Positions 42,350 through 51,120 of a stretch of 64,000 bases of DNA are shown piece after piece. Position numbers and translations under genes: made by a program. Source of the stretch: Polaribacter litorisediminis (lineage in GTDB: Bacteria > Bacteroidota > Bacteroidia > Flavobacteriales > Flavobacteriaceae); NCBI RefSeq assembly GCF_019968605.1, contig NZ_CP082966.1, positions 3,833,501 to 3,897,500 on the forward strand, written 5' to 3'. Numbering within the stretch: the stretch's first letter is position 1; every line of letters starts with the position of its first letter. A model generated the notes under the pieces. The model made no database searches. It saw only the letters and a program-made list of their open reading frames with translations, and was not told the origin of the DNA.

Positions 42350-42469
42350 AAAAAAACCTCCGCTTGCGGAATTAAGAAATATAAAAATTACCAAATAAAT
42401 GTATTACCTAAAACAAATGCTTATGTAAATAAACAGATACCCGATAAATTCGGGCACAAGCAGAGGAGG
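42350..42469 (-). ncRNA. Candidate small RNA, copy 5
   Basis: Box TACTTTTG (42482-42475), 8-base gap, closing arms, perfect inner CCCGA/TCGGG hairpin, seven T. Initial bases differ from the other copies. Confidence 0.6.
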
Positions 42470-42591
42470 TTTTACAAAAGTACCACTTTTTCTACCAATT
42501 TTTTAGAGAATTTTAATTTGGTGTACTCAACTAAAAACTCAAAAAATATTTATTAAATAAACCTATAAAGAGGTTTTTAAATTTTAGAAAA

Positions 42592-42858
42592 ATGAAAAAA
42601 GTAATTTTAAGTTTAGTATTTGTTTTAGCAACAGGTGTTAGTTTTATAAATGCAAAATCAGCTGATAATGAGTTTATCCCAGCTGCTGAAAAAGTAATGG
42701 AAATAGTCGAAGAATTTGGTTGTGCAAGGGATTGTGTTGATAGTTCATTTGAACTGACAATAGAGGAAGCAGAAGCAGAAGGAGGATTAGTATATATGGA
42801 AGACTATTTAGCGAATTATGAACTCTGTTTAGCTGCTAATTGCCAAATTTTTAGTTAA
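42592..42858 (+). CDS. Exported cassette peptide 5
   Basis: 88 residues. Shared signal peptide, then about 66 very acidic residues with four cysteines as CARDC (CX3C) and CLAANC (CX4C). The short stretch EIVEEFGC resembles peptide 4 (EVVEDFGC); the rest differs. Type I leader with AAACCT/AGGTTT arms and a changed loop. Cognate GLPGLI 8 follows. Confidence 0.72.
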   Translation: MKKVILSLVFVLATGVSFINAKSADNEFIPAAEKVMEIVEEFGCARDCVDSSFELTIEEAEAEGGLVYMEDYLANYELCLAANCQIFS

Positions 42859-42870
42859 ATTAATTATTTG

Positions 42871-42907
42871 AGCCACCTCTTAAATTAAATTTAAGATGTG
42901 GCTTTTT
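42871..42907 (+). terminator. Hairpin between peptide 5 and GLPGLI 8
   Basis: AGCCAC...AAATT pairs with AATTT...GTGGCT around a short loop, followed by five T. An ATG at 42896 falls inside the stem, so it is not the start of the next gene. Confidence 0.75.
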
Positions 42908-42922
42908 AAAAAGAATATCAAA

Positions 42923-43681
42923 ATGAAAATACTGACAAAAATAAGTTTTCTAATACCTTTTTTAATATTTTTCTCTGTCAAGTCACAAGAATTATCAGGG
43001 AAAATTACTTATAATGTTTCTTTAAATTTAACAGTAGGTCAAGTAAATAAAAGAAACAAAGAATTAAATAAGATTACCTCGCAACATTATTTAAATAAGA
43101 TTAATAATGCAAGAGATATCTTAGTTTATTTAGAATTTGATAAACTCTTTTCAATTTATAAGCCAGATATGAAATTAAAAAATGATGGTATAAGAGTAGA
43201 TAATTTAACTCAAAAAGGAGCAGGTAGGGATAAATTATATTTTACAGAAAATAGTTTTATAAAAAAAAATAGTATTCTAGAGTGTCGTGTGTTAGGAAAG
43301 TGTTTTTTAGTAGAACAACCAAAGCCTATATGGGAAATATCACAAGAAACTAAAATTATTGGCGGTTATCTATGTTATAGAGCAGAATATCAAAACCCTT
43401 TATATAAGTATAAAAAACCAGTAGCCTGGTTTACACCAAAAATACCAGCAAGCTATGGACCTAAAATTTTTACTGGTTTACCTGGCTTAATTTTAGAATT
43501 AGAAGATAATATAGTAACATTTACTGCAATTAAAATAGAATTGAACCCAAAAGAAAAAATTGTAATCAAAAAACCTAAAGGAGAAGAAATAACTAAAGAA
43601 AAGTATGATGTTTTAACTAGAAAAGCTCATCCCGCATTTTACAATAAATTGGAGAAGTACAGAAATTCGAAAAAGTCTTGA
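42923..43681 (+). CDS. GLPGLI-family protein 8 (type A)
   Basis: 252 residues from MKILTKISFL; the start at 42896 lies in the terminator stem and hides the signal peptide (ending VKSQE). Core: WEISQETKIIGGYLCYRA, AWFTPKIPASYGPKIF and GLPGLILELED. It carries the ECRVLGKCF cysteine pair like copy 6. Basic C-terminus. Only a remnant of a type B gene follows. Confidence 0.87.
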   Translation: MKILTKISFLIPFLIFFSVKSQELSGKITYNVSLNLTVGQVNKRNKELNKITSQHYLNKINNARDILVYLEFDKLFSIYKPDMKLKNDGIRVDNLTQKGAGRDKLYFTENSFIKKNSILECRVLGKCFLVEQPKPIWEISQETKIIGGYLCYRAEYQNPLYKYKKPVAWFTPKIPASYGPKIFTGLPGLILELEDNIVTFTAIKIELNPKEKIVIKKPKGEEITKEKYDVLTRKAHPAFYNKLEKYRNSKKS

Positions 43682-43721
43682 GTGCCATAAATTCATCGAA
43701 TAATAATTTTTTAAAATAGAA

Positions 43722-43808
43722 CCTTACCCAAGAAACAGGAGAAAAATGACTGCTGAAGAATCAAGAAAAAGAGGAGCTGCTATGTGGAAAAAAATAGAAA
43801 AACAATAA
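43722..43808 (+). pseudogene. Remnant of a type B GLPGLI gene
   Basis: LTQETGEK joined directly to TAEESRKRGAAMWKKIEKQ: the core between them is deleted. The A-tract at 43742-43746 is one base short, so the two parts are out of frame. The last 60 or so bases are nearly identical to the 3' ends of copies 3, 5 and 7. The receptor ATG follows after 10 bases, the same spacing as in the fragments. Confidence 0.8.
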
Positions 43809-43818
43809 GTTATCATTT

Positions 43819-46467
43819 ATGAAAAAGAAACTCCTAATTATTTTTGTATTTACTATTTCGTGTTTTAGTTATTCCCAAAAAGTAACGTTAACAGGTTTTG
43901 TAAAAGACAGCTTACAAAATCCTTTGCCTTATGCCAATGTAATTGCAAAACCCAAAGATGTTTCTAAAAATTTGCAGTTTGCTATTTCAGACAATGAAGG
44001 CTATTATAAATTAATTTTAGTGCAAGGAGATACAATTACCATTAGCATTTCTTATTTGGGTTACAAACCAATAGATTATCAGTTTATCGCATCGAAATCA
44101 ACAAAAAAAGATTTTACATTACAACAATCTTCAGAGCAATTAGACGAAATTGTGATAGAAATGCCAGTAACTGTGAGAGGAGATACTACAATTTATAAAA
44201 CGAGTAAATTTATAGATGGTTCTGAGCGCAAATTAAAAAATGTACTCAAAAAATTACCAGGAGTAGAAGTCAGTAAAAATGGTACAGTTACTGTGCAAGG
44301 TAAAAAAGTAACCCAAATGTTGGTAGATGGCAAAAAGTTTTTTGGAGGCAACTCTAAATTAGCTGTAGAAAATATTCCTGCAGATGCAGTGGGTAATGTA
44401 GAAGTGATTGATAATTATAATGAGGTTTCGTTTTTAAAAGGTTTGTCAGATTCAGATGAAATGGCAATGAACATCAAACTAAAAGAAGACAAAAAACGTT
44501 TTGTTTTTGGGGATGTAGAAGCTGGGAAAGGCAATGATGATTTTTATAAAACAAGTGCAAATTTGTTTTATTATTCACCCAAAACGAATGTCAATTTTAT
44601 AGGAAACTTAAATAACATTGGCGAAAAAACATTTACGTTTAGAGATTACTTAAGTTTTTCTGGAGGAATAAATGCTGTTTTTAGCGGTAATTTTAGTTGG
44701 AAAGGTGGCGATTTTTCTCAATTTATGCAGAGCAATGATGTGTTAAGCAGTCAACAAAAATTTGGAGCGTTAAACATTACAAAAGTAGCCACTTCAACAT
44801 TAGATGTTTCGGGTTATGCCATTTTCTCGAATTCAGAAACGTCTAGTTTGGTAGAAAATTTAAATGAATATACCGCATTTACAGAAGATAGAACTCGCAA
44901 AACTAATTTTGACAATTTGTTAGGTATTGGGAATTTGAATTTAGAATATACACCCAATTCTAAATCGAAATTCTATGCAAGAACCCAAGTCAAAAGAACC
45001 AATAATAGCAATAATCAAAGTCTTACTAGTATTATCAACAACAATACAAATACCATAACTACAGATAGAGATTTAACAGCCACCTACATCAATCAAAATA
45101 TAGAATGGCACAAAAGACAAAATGACAAACACACGTTTTCATCAGTCATCAATTATACCTTCGATAAAAGTAATAAAACTGCTTTTTGGGACACACAAGA
45201 TGCTATTTTACAAGGTTTAATTCCTGCCGATAACAATCAGACGCTTTTACGCATCAATCAACTAAAAAATACTCAAGAGCATAACTTTGATGGCGTTTTT
45301 AAACATTTTTGGGAAATAAACAATAGCAATCACATTTACACAACGTTAGGTAATAAATTTTTAAGCGAAGATTTTTTTACAGATGATAGTCAAATTTTAG
45401 ATGATAACACCATTAATAATTTTGGTATCGATGGATTTGGAAACGATTTAAACTTTAAATTAAATGACTTTTTTTTAGGAGTTCACTATAAATTTAGAAC
45501 AGGTATTTTTACGGTTAAACAAGGTTTTGAAGCCCATAATTATAGTTGGTCTTTGCATAATCAAACAGATTTAAATAAAAATAAATGGGTAGTTTTACCC
45601 GATTTTTTAGCAAAAATTGAGTTTAATAAGTCAAAAAAAATTACCATTAACTACAATTTAAAAACTTCTTTTTCTGATGCCAGTAAATTCTCCAATCGTT
45701 TTTATTTGCAATCTTACAATTCCGTTTTTAGAGGAAATGAAAATCTGCAAAATAATTTATTTCACAATGCACGGATTTATTACAGCAGATTTAGTTTGTA
45801 TCGGGGTTTAATGTTGTTTACGAGTTTAAATTATAACAAACAAATTCGAGGTGTTAGAAATACGGTTGATTTTAATGACATCAATCAATTTTTAACCATT
45901 AAAATGTTTGAGAATCCATCAGAAGACTGGCGAGGAAATATTCATTTAGAGAAAACCATACATCAATTAAAATACAAGTTTGATGTTGGTTTTAACAACT
46001 CAAAATACATCCAAGAATTAAACAATACCATTCAAACCAATACAAATAAAAATTACGATTATGAAATTGCTATAGAAACCTTATTTGATAAATTTCCAAC
46101 CATAGAAATCGGCATAAAACAAAATATTGGTAATTTTACAGCAAGTACAAACACCTCAAAATTTGTAACTACAGAACCCTTTATAAATATTGACTATAGT
46201 TTTTTAGACGGTTTCATTTTCAATTTCGATTACACAAAAAGTACGTATCAAAATAAAACTTTAGGGCAAAAAAATACGTATGAAATTGCGAACACTACCT
46301 TATCTTACAAAGGAGAAAATTCTGCTTGGAGTTATAAAATAACGGCTCAAAATATGTTTAACGCACAATTTAAACAAAGTAATAGTTTTTCAGATTTTTT
46401 AATTTCAGACACCAAAACATTTATTTTACCAAGAATTGTGATGTTTAGTATTGGGTATAATTTGTAA
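43819..46467 (+). CDS. Full-length outer-membrane receptor (TonB-receptor-like beta barrel)
   Basis: 882 residues: signal peptide (about 1-20, ending SYSQ), carboxypeptidase-like regulatory domain (about 22-105, VTLTGFVKDSLQNPLPYANV), plug-like domain (about 130-210, LKKLPGVEV and TQMLVDGKKFFGG), then a beta barrel with many aromatic strands and a C-terminal IVMFSIGYNL. This is the large OMP group often found beside GLPGLI genes. It is the only complete copy; three 5' fragments lie upstream. It may transport or display the cassette products, which is inference. It ends one base from the convergent gene. Confidence 0.87.
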   Translation: MKKKLLIIFVFTISCFSYSQKVTLTGFVKDSLQNPLPYANVIAKPKDVSKNLQFAISDNEGYYKLILVQGDTITISISYLGYKPIDYQFIASKSTKKDFTLQQSSEQLDEIVIEMPVTVRGDTTIYKTSKFIDGSERKLKNVLKKLPGVEVSKNGTVTVQGKKVTQMLVDGKKFFGGNSKLAVENIPADAVGNVEVIDNYNEVSFLKGLSDSDEMAMNIKLKEDKKRFVFGDVEAGKGNDDFYKTSANLFYYSPKTNVNFIGNLNNIGEKTFTFRDYLSFSGGINAVFSGNFSWKGGDFSQFMQSNDVLSSQQKFGALNITKVATSTLDVSGYAIFSNSETSSLVENLNEYTAFTEDRTRKTNFDNLLGIGNLNLEYTPNSKSKFYARTQVKRTNNSNNQSLTSIINNNTNTITTDRDLTATYINQNIEWHKRQNDKHTFSSVINYTFDKSNKTAFWDTQDAILQGLIPADNNQTLLRINQLKNTQEHNFDGVFKHFWEINNSNHIYTTLGNKFLSEDFFTDDSQILDDNTINNFGIDGFGNDLNFKLNDFFLGVHYKFRTGIFTVKQGFEAHNYSWSLHNQTDLNKNKWVVLPDFLAKIEFNKSKKITINYNLKTSFSDASKFSNRFYLQSYNSVFRGNENLQNNLFHNARIYYSRFSLYRGLMLFTSLNYNKQIRGVRNTVDFNDINQFLTIKMFENPSEDWRGNIHLEKTIHQLKYKFDVGFNNSKYIQELNNTIQTNTNKNYDYEIAIETLFDKFPTIEIGIKQNIGNFTASTNTSKFVTTEPFINIDYSFLDGFIFNFDYTKSTYQNKTLGQKNTYEIANTTLSYKGENSAWSYKITAQNMFNAQFKQSNSFSDFLISDTKTFILPRIVMFSIGYNL

Positions 46468-46468
46468 A

Positions 46469-47791
46469 CTAAAAATCTAATTTTTCAATTACAAAATTAC
46501 CAATATTGATGCCTTGCGTTAAACCATTTTCAACTGCTGCATTGTAATGAATTCCACCATAAATTCTGCTAATTGCAGCTTCTTTTGCAGCATTTCTAAA
46601 CGAAGTAAAACTTCTTGTAGGCAAACCGTAAGGAATTTCTGTAGTATCATCAAAAGCAAAATTATCACCAAAAATATCCGTTAATACTTCTGCAGCAGCT
46701 CCAGAAACCACAGAATGTCCACTAGTATATTCAGGAAAAGGAGGCGTTTGTAATAATGGATACCAATCTTCATCCATATATTTATTAATTAAGGTTTCTG
46801 GTCTAATAAGGTTACTTCTATATTTTTCATCCCAACAACTTATAAAACCATCTGCAATTGCAATGGAGGTTTTGGTGTATGCAAAAACGGTTTTTTCAAA
46901 ATTAGAGTTCGTTTTTTTTGCGGCTATTTTGCAAATACCAATCCAATGAGCACCCGGAGTTATCTTTTTAGAGGCAAACATAAAATGGCCTTTATTAACA
47001 ACTACAAAAGGGTTACAATCCCAAAATTGAGCAATCGCTAATTCTTCAGAATCATTTCCTTTTTTTATAATTTCGTTGGTTAAATTGTATAAATCCATTA
47101 ATTCTGTATGAAACGCAGTTCCCTTTTCCATAGAAAATTTTGGAGGTGGAATTGGTTTAAATTGAGCAGCAGAATCTAAAACAAAGGTTCGTATTTTGCT
47201 CCAATTAGGTTCAATACCTTGCATGTACGCAGGCGGTGTTGGTTGCCATCTAGAAGCATCATTAGAATACACATTAAAAGCAGGCATTGTTCTGGTTTCT
47301 TTATACATATCTTTATGCATCCAGTCTAAAATAGGTTTAGAAACCACCAATGCATACTTTTTAGAAGCTGTAAATTCTGTGTTATTTTTATACGCCCAAT
47401 CCTTGTACAAGCTATCTCTAAAAACAATTATTTTTTCTTTGGAAAAAACAACTTCTTTGGCAACATCTAAATAAGCAATTAAAGCGGCTAATTGTTTGTT
47501 TGTATTTTTATCCAAAGAAATACTAGGAATCTTTTTTAATCCATTTAGTTGATTTTCTAAAGAATGATAAGCACCATTTTCTGTATTTAAAACTTGGTAA
47601 GCCGCAATGTTTGGATACGCGTAAATCCGACTAGCAACTGGTGGAGAAAAAATGTCATGAATCATGACCTCCGTTAATTTATCTACAAGTAAATGATACT
47701 CATTGGGCGTTATTTTAATAGGCTCTTTGGTACAAGAGAACAAAGAGCTTATGAATACGAAGACTATAAAACGTGAAAGAAATTGTTGCAT
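46469..47791 (-). CDS. Vanadium-dependent haloperoxidase-like lipoprotein (PAP2 fold)
   Basis: 440 residues. Signal peptide with lipobox-like SSLFSC (Cys about 20). The C-terminal part holds the phosphatase/haloperoxidase motifs: a Lys/Arg segment (EKYRSNLIRPETL), PPFPEYTSGHSVVSGAAAEVL with the active His, and AAKEAAISRIYGGIHYNAAVENG. In this superfamily the pocket binds vanadate or hydrolyses phosphate; sequence alone does not decide. Its ATG lies two bases downstream of the VCBS gene's stop, an operon seen widely in Bacteroidota. Confidence 0.85.
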   Translation of the reverse strand: MQQFLSRFIVFVFISSLFSCTKEPIKITPNEYHLLVDKLTEVMIHDIFSPPVASRIYAYPNIAAYQVLNTENGAYHSLENQLNGLKKIPSISLDKNTNKQLAALIAYLDVAKEVVFSKEKIIVFRDSLYKDWAYKNNTEFTASKKYALVVSKPILDWMHKDMYKETRTMPAFNVYSNDASRWQPTPPAYMQGIEPNWSKIRTFVLDSAAQFKPIPPPKFSMEKGTAFHTELMDLYNLTNEIIKKGNDSEELAIAQFWDCNPFVVVNKGHFMFASKKITPGAHWIGICKIAAKKTNSNFEKTVFAYTKTSIAIADGFISCWDEKYRSNLIRPETLINKYMDEDWYPLLQTPPFPEYTSGHSVVSGAAAEVLTDIFGDNFAFDDTTEIPYGLPTRSFTSFRNAAKEAAISRIYGGIHYNAAVENGLTQGINIGNFVIEKLDF

Positions 47792-47793
47792 TG

Positions 47794-50700
47794 TTAATTT
47801 TTATAAGTGTACGTTTTTAAACTATCGTTATTGGCAATAATCAGTAAAACATTTTTATCTTTCATTTTAAGAACAGCGGTTTCTTTTATTTGATTATTAA
47901 AAGGCTTTAAGCCCAATTCAGAAACTGGTTTCACATCATCTTTAGAAGTCATTAAAAAGCCTTTTAAAGATTTGTAACCTCCATGATAGGTATTTACTTT
48001 TAAAGAATTTCCGCTAATGAGAAGTTGTTTTTGTTTTTTTATTTCAATTTCAGAAAATGATGTAATTGGTGCCACTTGTAACTTTGCATTAAAAGGAATA
48101 AACTTTTTAAAATTCCCATTTTCGTTTTCTAAATATCCAGATGAAAGGATATCAATACTACTTTTTTTAGCGTCTTTTAAAACGTCTTTTCCAAAAATAC
48201 TTTCTATAGATTGTAGTGCAAAATCTGCATGATTTAAAAATTTCTTACTGATAAAATTCATTTGAGAAGACAATTCATCCTTGGTTTGTAATGGATAATA
48301 GTTTTCGCCAATTTTATAAGCAATGATACTTTCTTTTTTTCCGTTTTTATCAAAATCTCCATGATATAAATAAATAGGATTTTCAATGTATTTTGAGAAA
48401 CGATTGTTCTCTCCCCAATTTCCTAAAACAATATCTTGGTCGCCATCTAAATCAACATCATAAGTAGCAATGCTTTGCCACAAACCGTTTAAGTTTTTTG
48501 GCATTTCTTGTAAGGTTAAATTGCCATTTTTGTTGATATAAACTTTAGGAGAATCCCATTCTGACGCAATTAGCAAATCTTTTTGATTGTCGTTATTTAC
48601 GTCGCTCCAAACAGCATCTGTAACTCTACCATTAAAAAGAAATTTTAAAGCAACGTTAAAATCACCTTGATTATTGGTTAAAATTGCCGAATTTACGGTA
48701 GCTCCAAAACTATCAGGATTCGATAAATTACCAATAAACAAATCATCATCTCCATCATTGTTATAATCATAAGCAATAACTGTAGACGTGTTAAGAGGAT
48801 TTACCATCATTCTTTTATCGTTCTTAACAAATTTGCCATTTTGATTGATGTACAATCTGTCAATCTCAAAGTTTTTATTTCTGCGTTCGTTTACACCACT
48901 TGCCACATACAAATCTAAATCACCATCATTATCAGCATCAAAAAAAACAGCGTCATTATCTTCGAATTTTGCATCTTTTTCAAATTGATTTTGTGTTGAT
49001 TTTTTAAATGATTTTCCATCGTTTAGAAATAAAGCAGCACTTTGGCCAGAAGCTCCGCCAATAAAAATATCATCAAAACCATTTTTATCAACATCGGCAA
49101 AAGCAAAAGCCGGACCTAAAGTTGATATTTTATAAGGAATTAAACGTTCATTAAAAAAGTCGTTATAGGTATCTTCTTCGTGTTTGAAAGAAATTAATTT
49201 TTCTTCACTAAAAATAGCAGCTGCTTTCTCAGTTTTTTCAGTTTTTAGAATAGCTAGATCACTATTATAATCAACTTTTAAAAGCTGATTTACTTGTAAA
49301 TTTTCAGTTTTTTGATGCGTTAAGTTTGGCCAAACAACAACAATAGAGTCAATTTTAGAAATCGTATCTAATCCAAAATGTGCTTTTGCTTCCGTGGATG
49401 ACAAAAATCCTCTAGACTTAATAATTTGTTTAGATTGTTTTGTATCATTGGCATATAAAAACACTTTGGCACCAATAGCCTCCTTATTTTTTTCTTGATA
49501 ATTTAATTGAATTGTTGCGTAATTCTTTTTACTATTTGTTGTGTTTTCAAATATGCTAGCGAATTCATTTACATTATTGGTAACAAGATCTAAATCGCCA
49601 TCCAAATCTAAATCTACGTATAAAGAACCGTTAGAAAGTGATGGTATTTTCTCAATCCAACTTCCAGTTTTTTCTTTAAATTGATTCGAGTTACCCTCAA
49701 ATATTTGATTTGGAACTTTACCACTTGGCATTTCATTAATTGATTTATATAACCAATCTAGCCCTTTTTGTTGTCCATATTTTTTGAATGTACTAGATAC
49801 GTATTTTTTAAAATCTAACCCATTTGGCCTTCTTAAAATACCATTAGAAATAAATAAATCTTGATGCCCATCATTATTATAGTCTGCAAAAAGAGGAGCC
49901 CAACTCCAATCTGAATCTGCAACTCCATTGTAAAGCGCTGTTTCGTAAAAATAATTTTCAGGTGTGTTGATCTGAAGCATGTTTCTAGAATATTGATCTT
50001 TATACCCTAAATTTTTAAGGTTAGCTTGCATATTTAACATAGCATCATCGCCTTCCGTTTCTTTCAACCATTTTTCTTCATTTGGCAACATGTCTAATGT
50101 AATAATGTCTTGCAAATCATCACCATTAATATCAGCAGCATCACTACCCATTGAAAAACGGCTAATGGTAGAAAAAGATTGGTCTAAACTTTCAGAAAAC
50201 GTTCCATCTTTTTGGTTGATGTAATAATAATCATCTTCATGAAAATCGTTACAAACATAAATATCATCCCAACCATCATTATTAAAATCTGCAATAGAAG
50301 CGCTTAAACCATAGCCATTTACGCCACCAAAAATATTGGCTTTTTCGCTTACGTCTTCAAACTTTCCATGGTTGTTTTGCATTAAAACATCGCCAGTTAA
50401 AGAAACTCTTTTATTTCTTTGAGATGCTTTACCATGAGACAAACTGGTGTGAACCGCGTGGTTTACAATATATACGTCTAAGTCGCCATCTTTATCATAA
50501 TCAAAAAAGTAAGCCTGTGTAGCATACCCTTTAAAATCTAAACCATATTCTTTGGCTTTTTCAGTAAAAGTACCATCACCATTATTGATAAATAACTCAT
50601 TATGACCTTTAAAATCTAACAATTCTGAAACTGTACAAACATAAATATCTAACAACCCATCGTTATTAATATCTACCATTGTTGTTCCTGTACTCCAATC

Positions 50701-51045
50701 AGAATTTCCTTTTACATTTGCTTTTTCAGTAATATCTTCAAAGGTTAAGTTTCCTTTATTAAGGTACAATTTGTTTTCATTTTGATTAGAAACAAAATAT
50801 AAATCTGGTAAGCCATCATTATTTATATCGCCTGTAGAAACACCACCACCATTATAAAAATAGATGTAATTGATAATGCTATGTTGGGCATCTTCTAATA
50901 AAGAATTTTTAAAGTGGATGTTGGTTTTAGAACTAGAAATTTTATTTAAAAGATAATCTTGATGTATATTTTCATCTTCGTTTTTACAACTAAAACTGAT
51001 TAGTATCAATGAGAATAAAAACAAAAAAGGTGTTTTTTTCGACAT
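47794..51045 (-). CDS. VCBS/FG-GAP repeat lipoprotein with ASPIC/UnbV domain
   Basis: 1083 residues. Lipobox-like SFSCKN after the signal peptide (Cys about 20). Two sets of calcium-binding repeats of the form DxNxDGxxDLY/FV (about 60-420 and 640-900) suggest two propellers, separated by an ASPIC/UnbV-type domain (about 515-590, KSRGFLSSTEAKAHFGL, IDSIVVVWPN). Usually exported to the surface. Co-transcribed with the haloperoxidase-like gene, and may form a complex with it. Confidence 0.88.
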   Translation of the reverse strand: MSKKTPFLFLFSLILISFSCKNEDENIHQDYLLNKISSSKTNIHFKNSLLEDAQHSIINYIYFYNGGGVSTGDINNDGLPDLYFVSNQNENKLYLNKGNLTFEDITEKANVKGNSDWSTGTTMVDINNDGLLDIYVCTVSELLDFKGHNELFINNGDGTFTEKAKEYGLDFKGYATQAYFFDYDKDGDLDVYIVNHAVHTSLSHGKASQRNKRVSLTGDVLMQNNHGKFEDVSEKANIFGGVNGYGLSASIADFNNDGWDDIYVCNDFHEDDYYYINQKDGTFSESLDQSFSTISRFSMGSDAADINGDDLQDIITLDMLPNEEKWLKETEGDDAMLNMQANLKNLGYKDQYSRNMLQINTPENYFYETALYNGVADSDWSWAPLFADYNNDGHQDLFISNGILRRPNGLDFKKYVSSTFKKYGQQKGLDWLYKSINEMPSGKVPNQIFEGNSNQFKEKTGSWIEKIPSLSNGSLYVDLDLDGDLDLVTNNVNEFASIFENTTNSKKNYATIQLNYQEKNKEAIGAKVFLYANDTKQSKQIIKSRGFLSSTEAKAHFGLDTISKIDSIVVVWPNLTHQKTENLQVNQLLKVDYNSDLAILKTEKTEKAAAIFSEEKLISFKHEEDTYNDFFNERLIPYKISTLGPAFAFADVDKNGFDDIFIGGASGQSAALFLNDGKSFKKSTQNQFEKDAKFEDNDAVFFDADNDGDLDLYVASGVNERRNKNFEIDRLYINQNGKFVKNDKRMMVNPLNTSTVIAYDYNNDGDDDLFIGNLSNPDSFGATVNSAILTNNQGDFNVALKFLFNGRVTDAVWSDVNNDNQKDLLIASEWDSPKVYINKNGNLTLQEMPKNLNGLWQSIATYDVDLDGDQDIVLGNWGENNRFSKYIENPIYLYHGDFDKNGKKESIIAYKIGENYYPLQTKDELSSQMNFISKKFLNHADFALQSIESIFGKDVLKDAKKSSIDILSSGYLENENGNFKKFIPFNAKLQVAPITSFSEIEIKKQKQLLISGNSLKVNTYHGGYKSLKGFLMTSKDDVKPVSELGLKPFNNQIKETAVLKMKDKNVLLIIANNDSLKTYTYKN

Positions 51046-51120
51046 ATTTGCGAGTAAAATGGTTCATTTTCACAAATATATAAAATTATTTTAACATTAT
51101 TTTAACAACATTAATATTTG

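Larger units (their letters stand above)
32155..43808. repeat. Tandem cassette array (XRE, small RNA, peptide, GLPGLI)
   Basis: Four XRE genes start units at 32155, 36093, 38945 and 41799. The middle two units are 2852 and 2854 bp long; the first, 3938 bp, contains an extra small RNA, peptide and GLPGLI set. Regulator, RNA, signal-peptide, GLPGLI type B and receptor-fragment segments are nearly identical between units, while the mature peptides and type A GLPGLI proteins differ widely. The last unit joins a full-length receptor gene. No transposase or integrase is present, so unequal recombination is the likely cause. Confidence 0.9.

Noticed and set aside
32155-43808. The array as an integron or transposon
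   Set aside because: No integrase, transposase or attC-like sites were found; the palindromes are all in one promoter position and fit local duplication.
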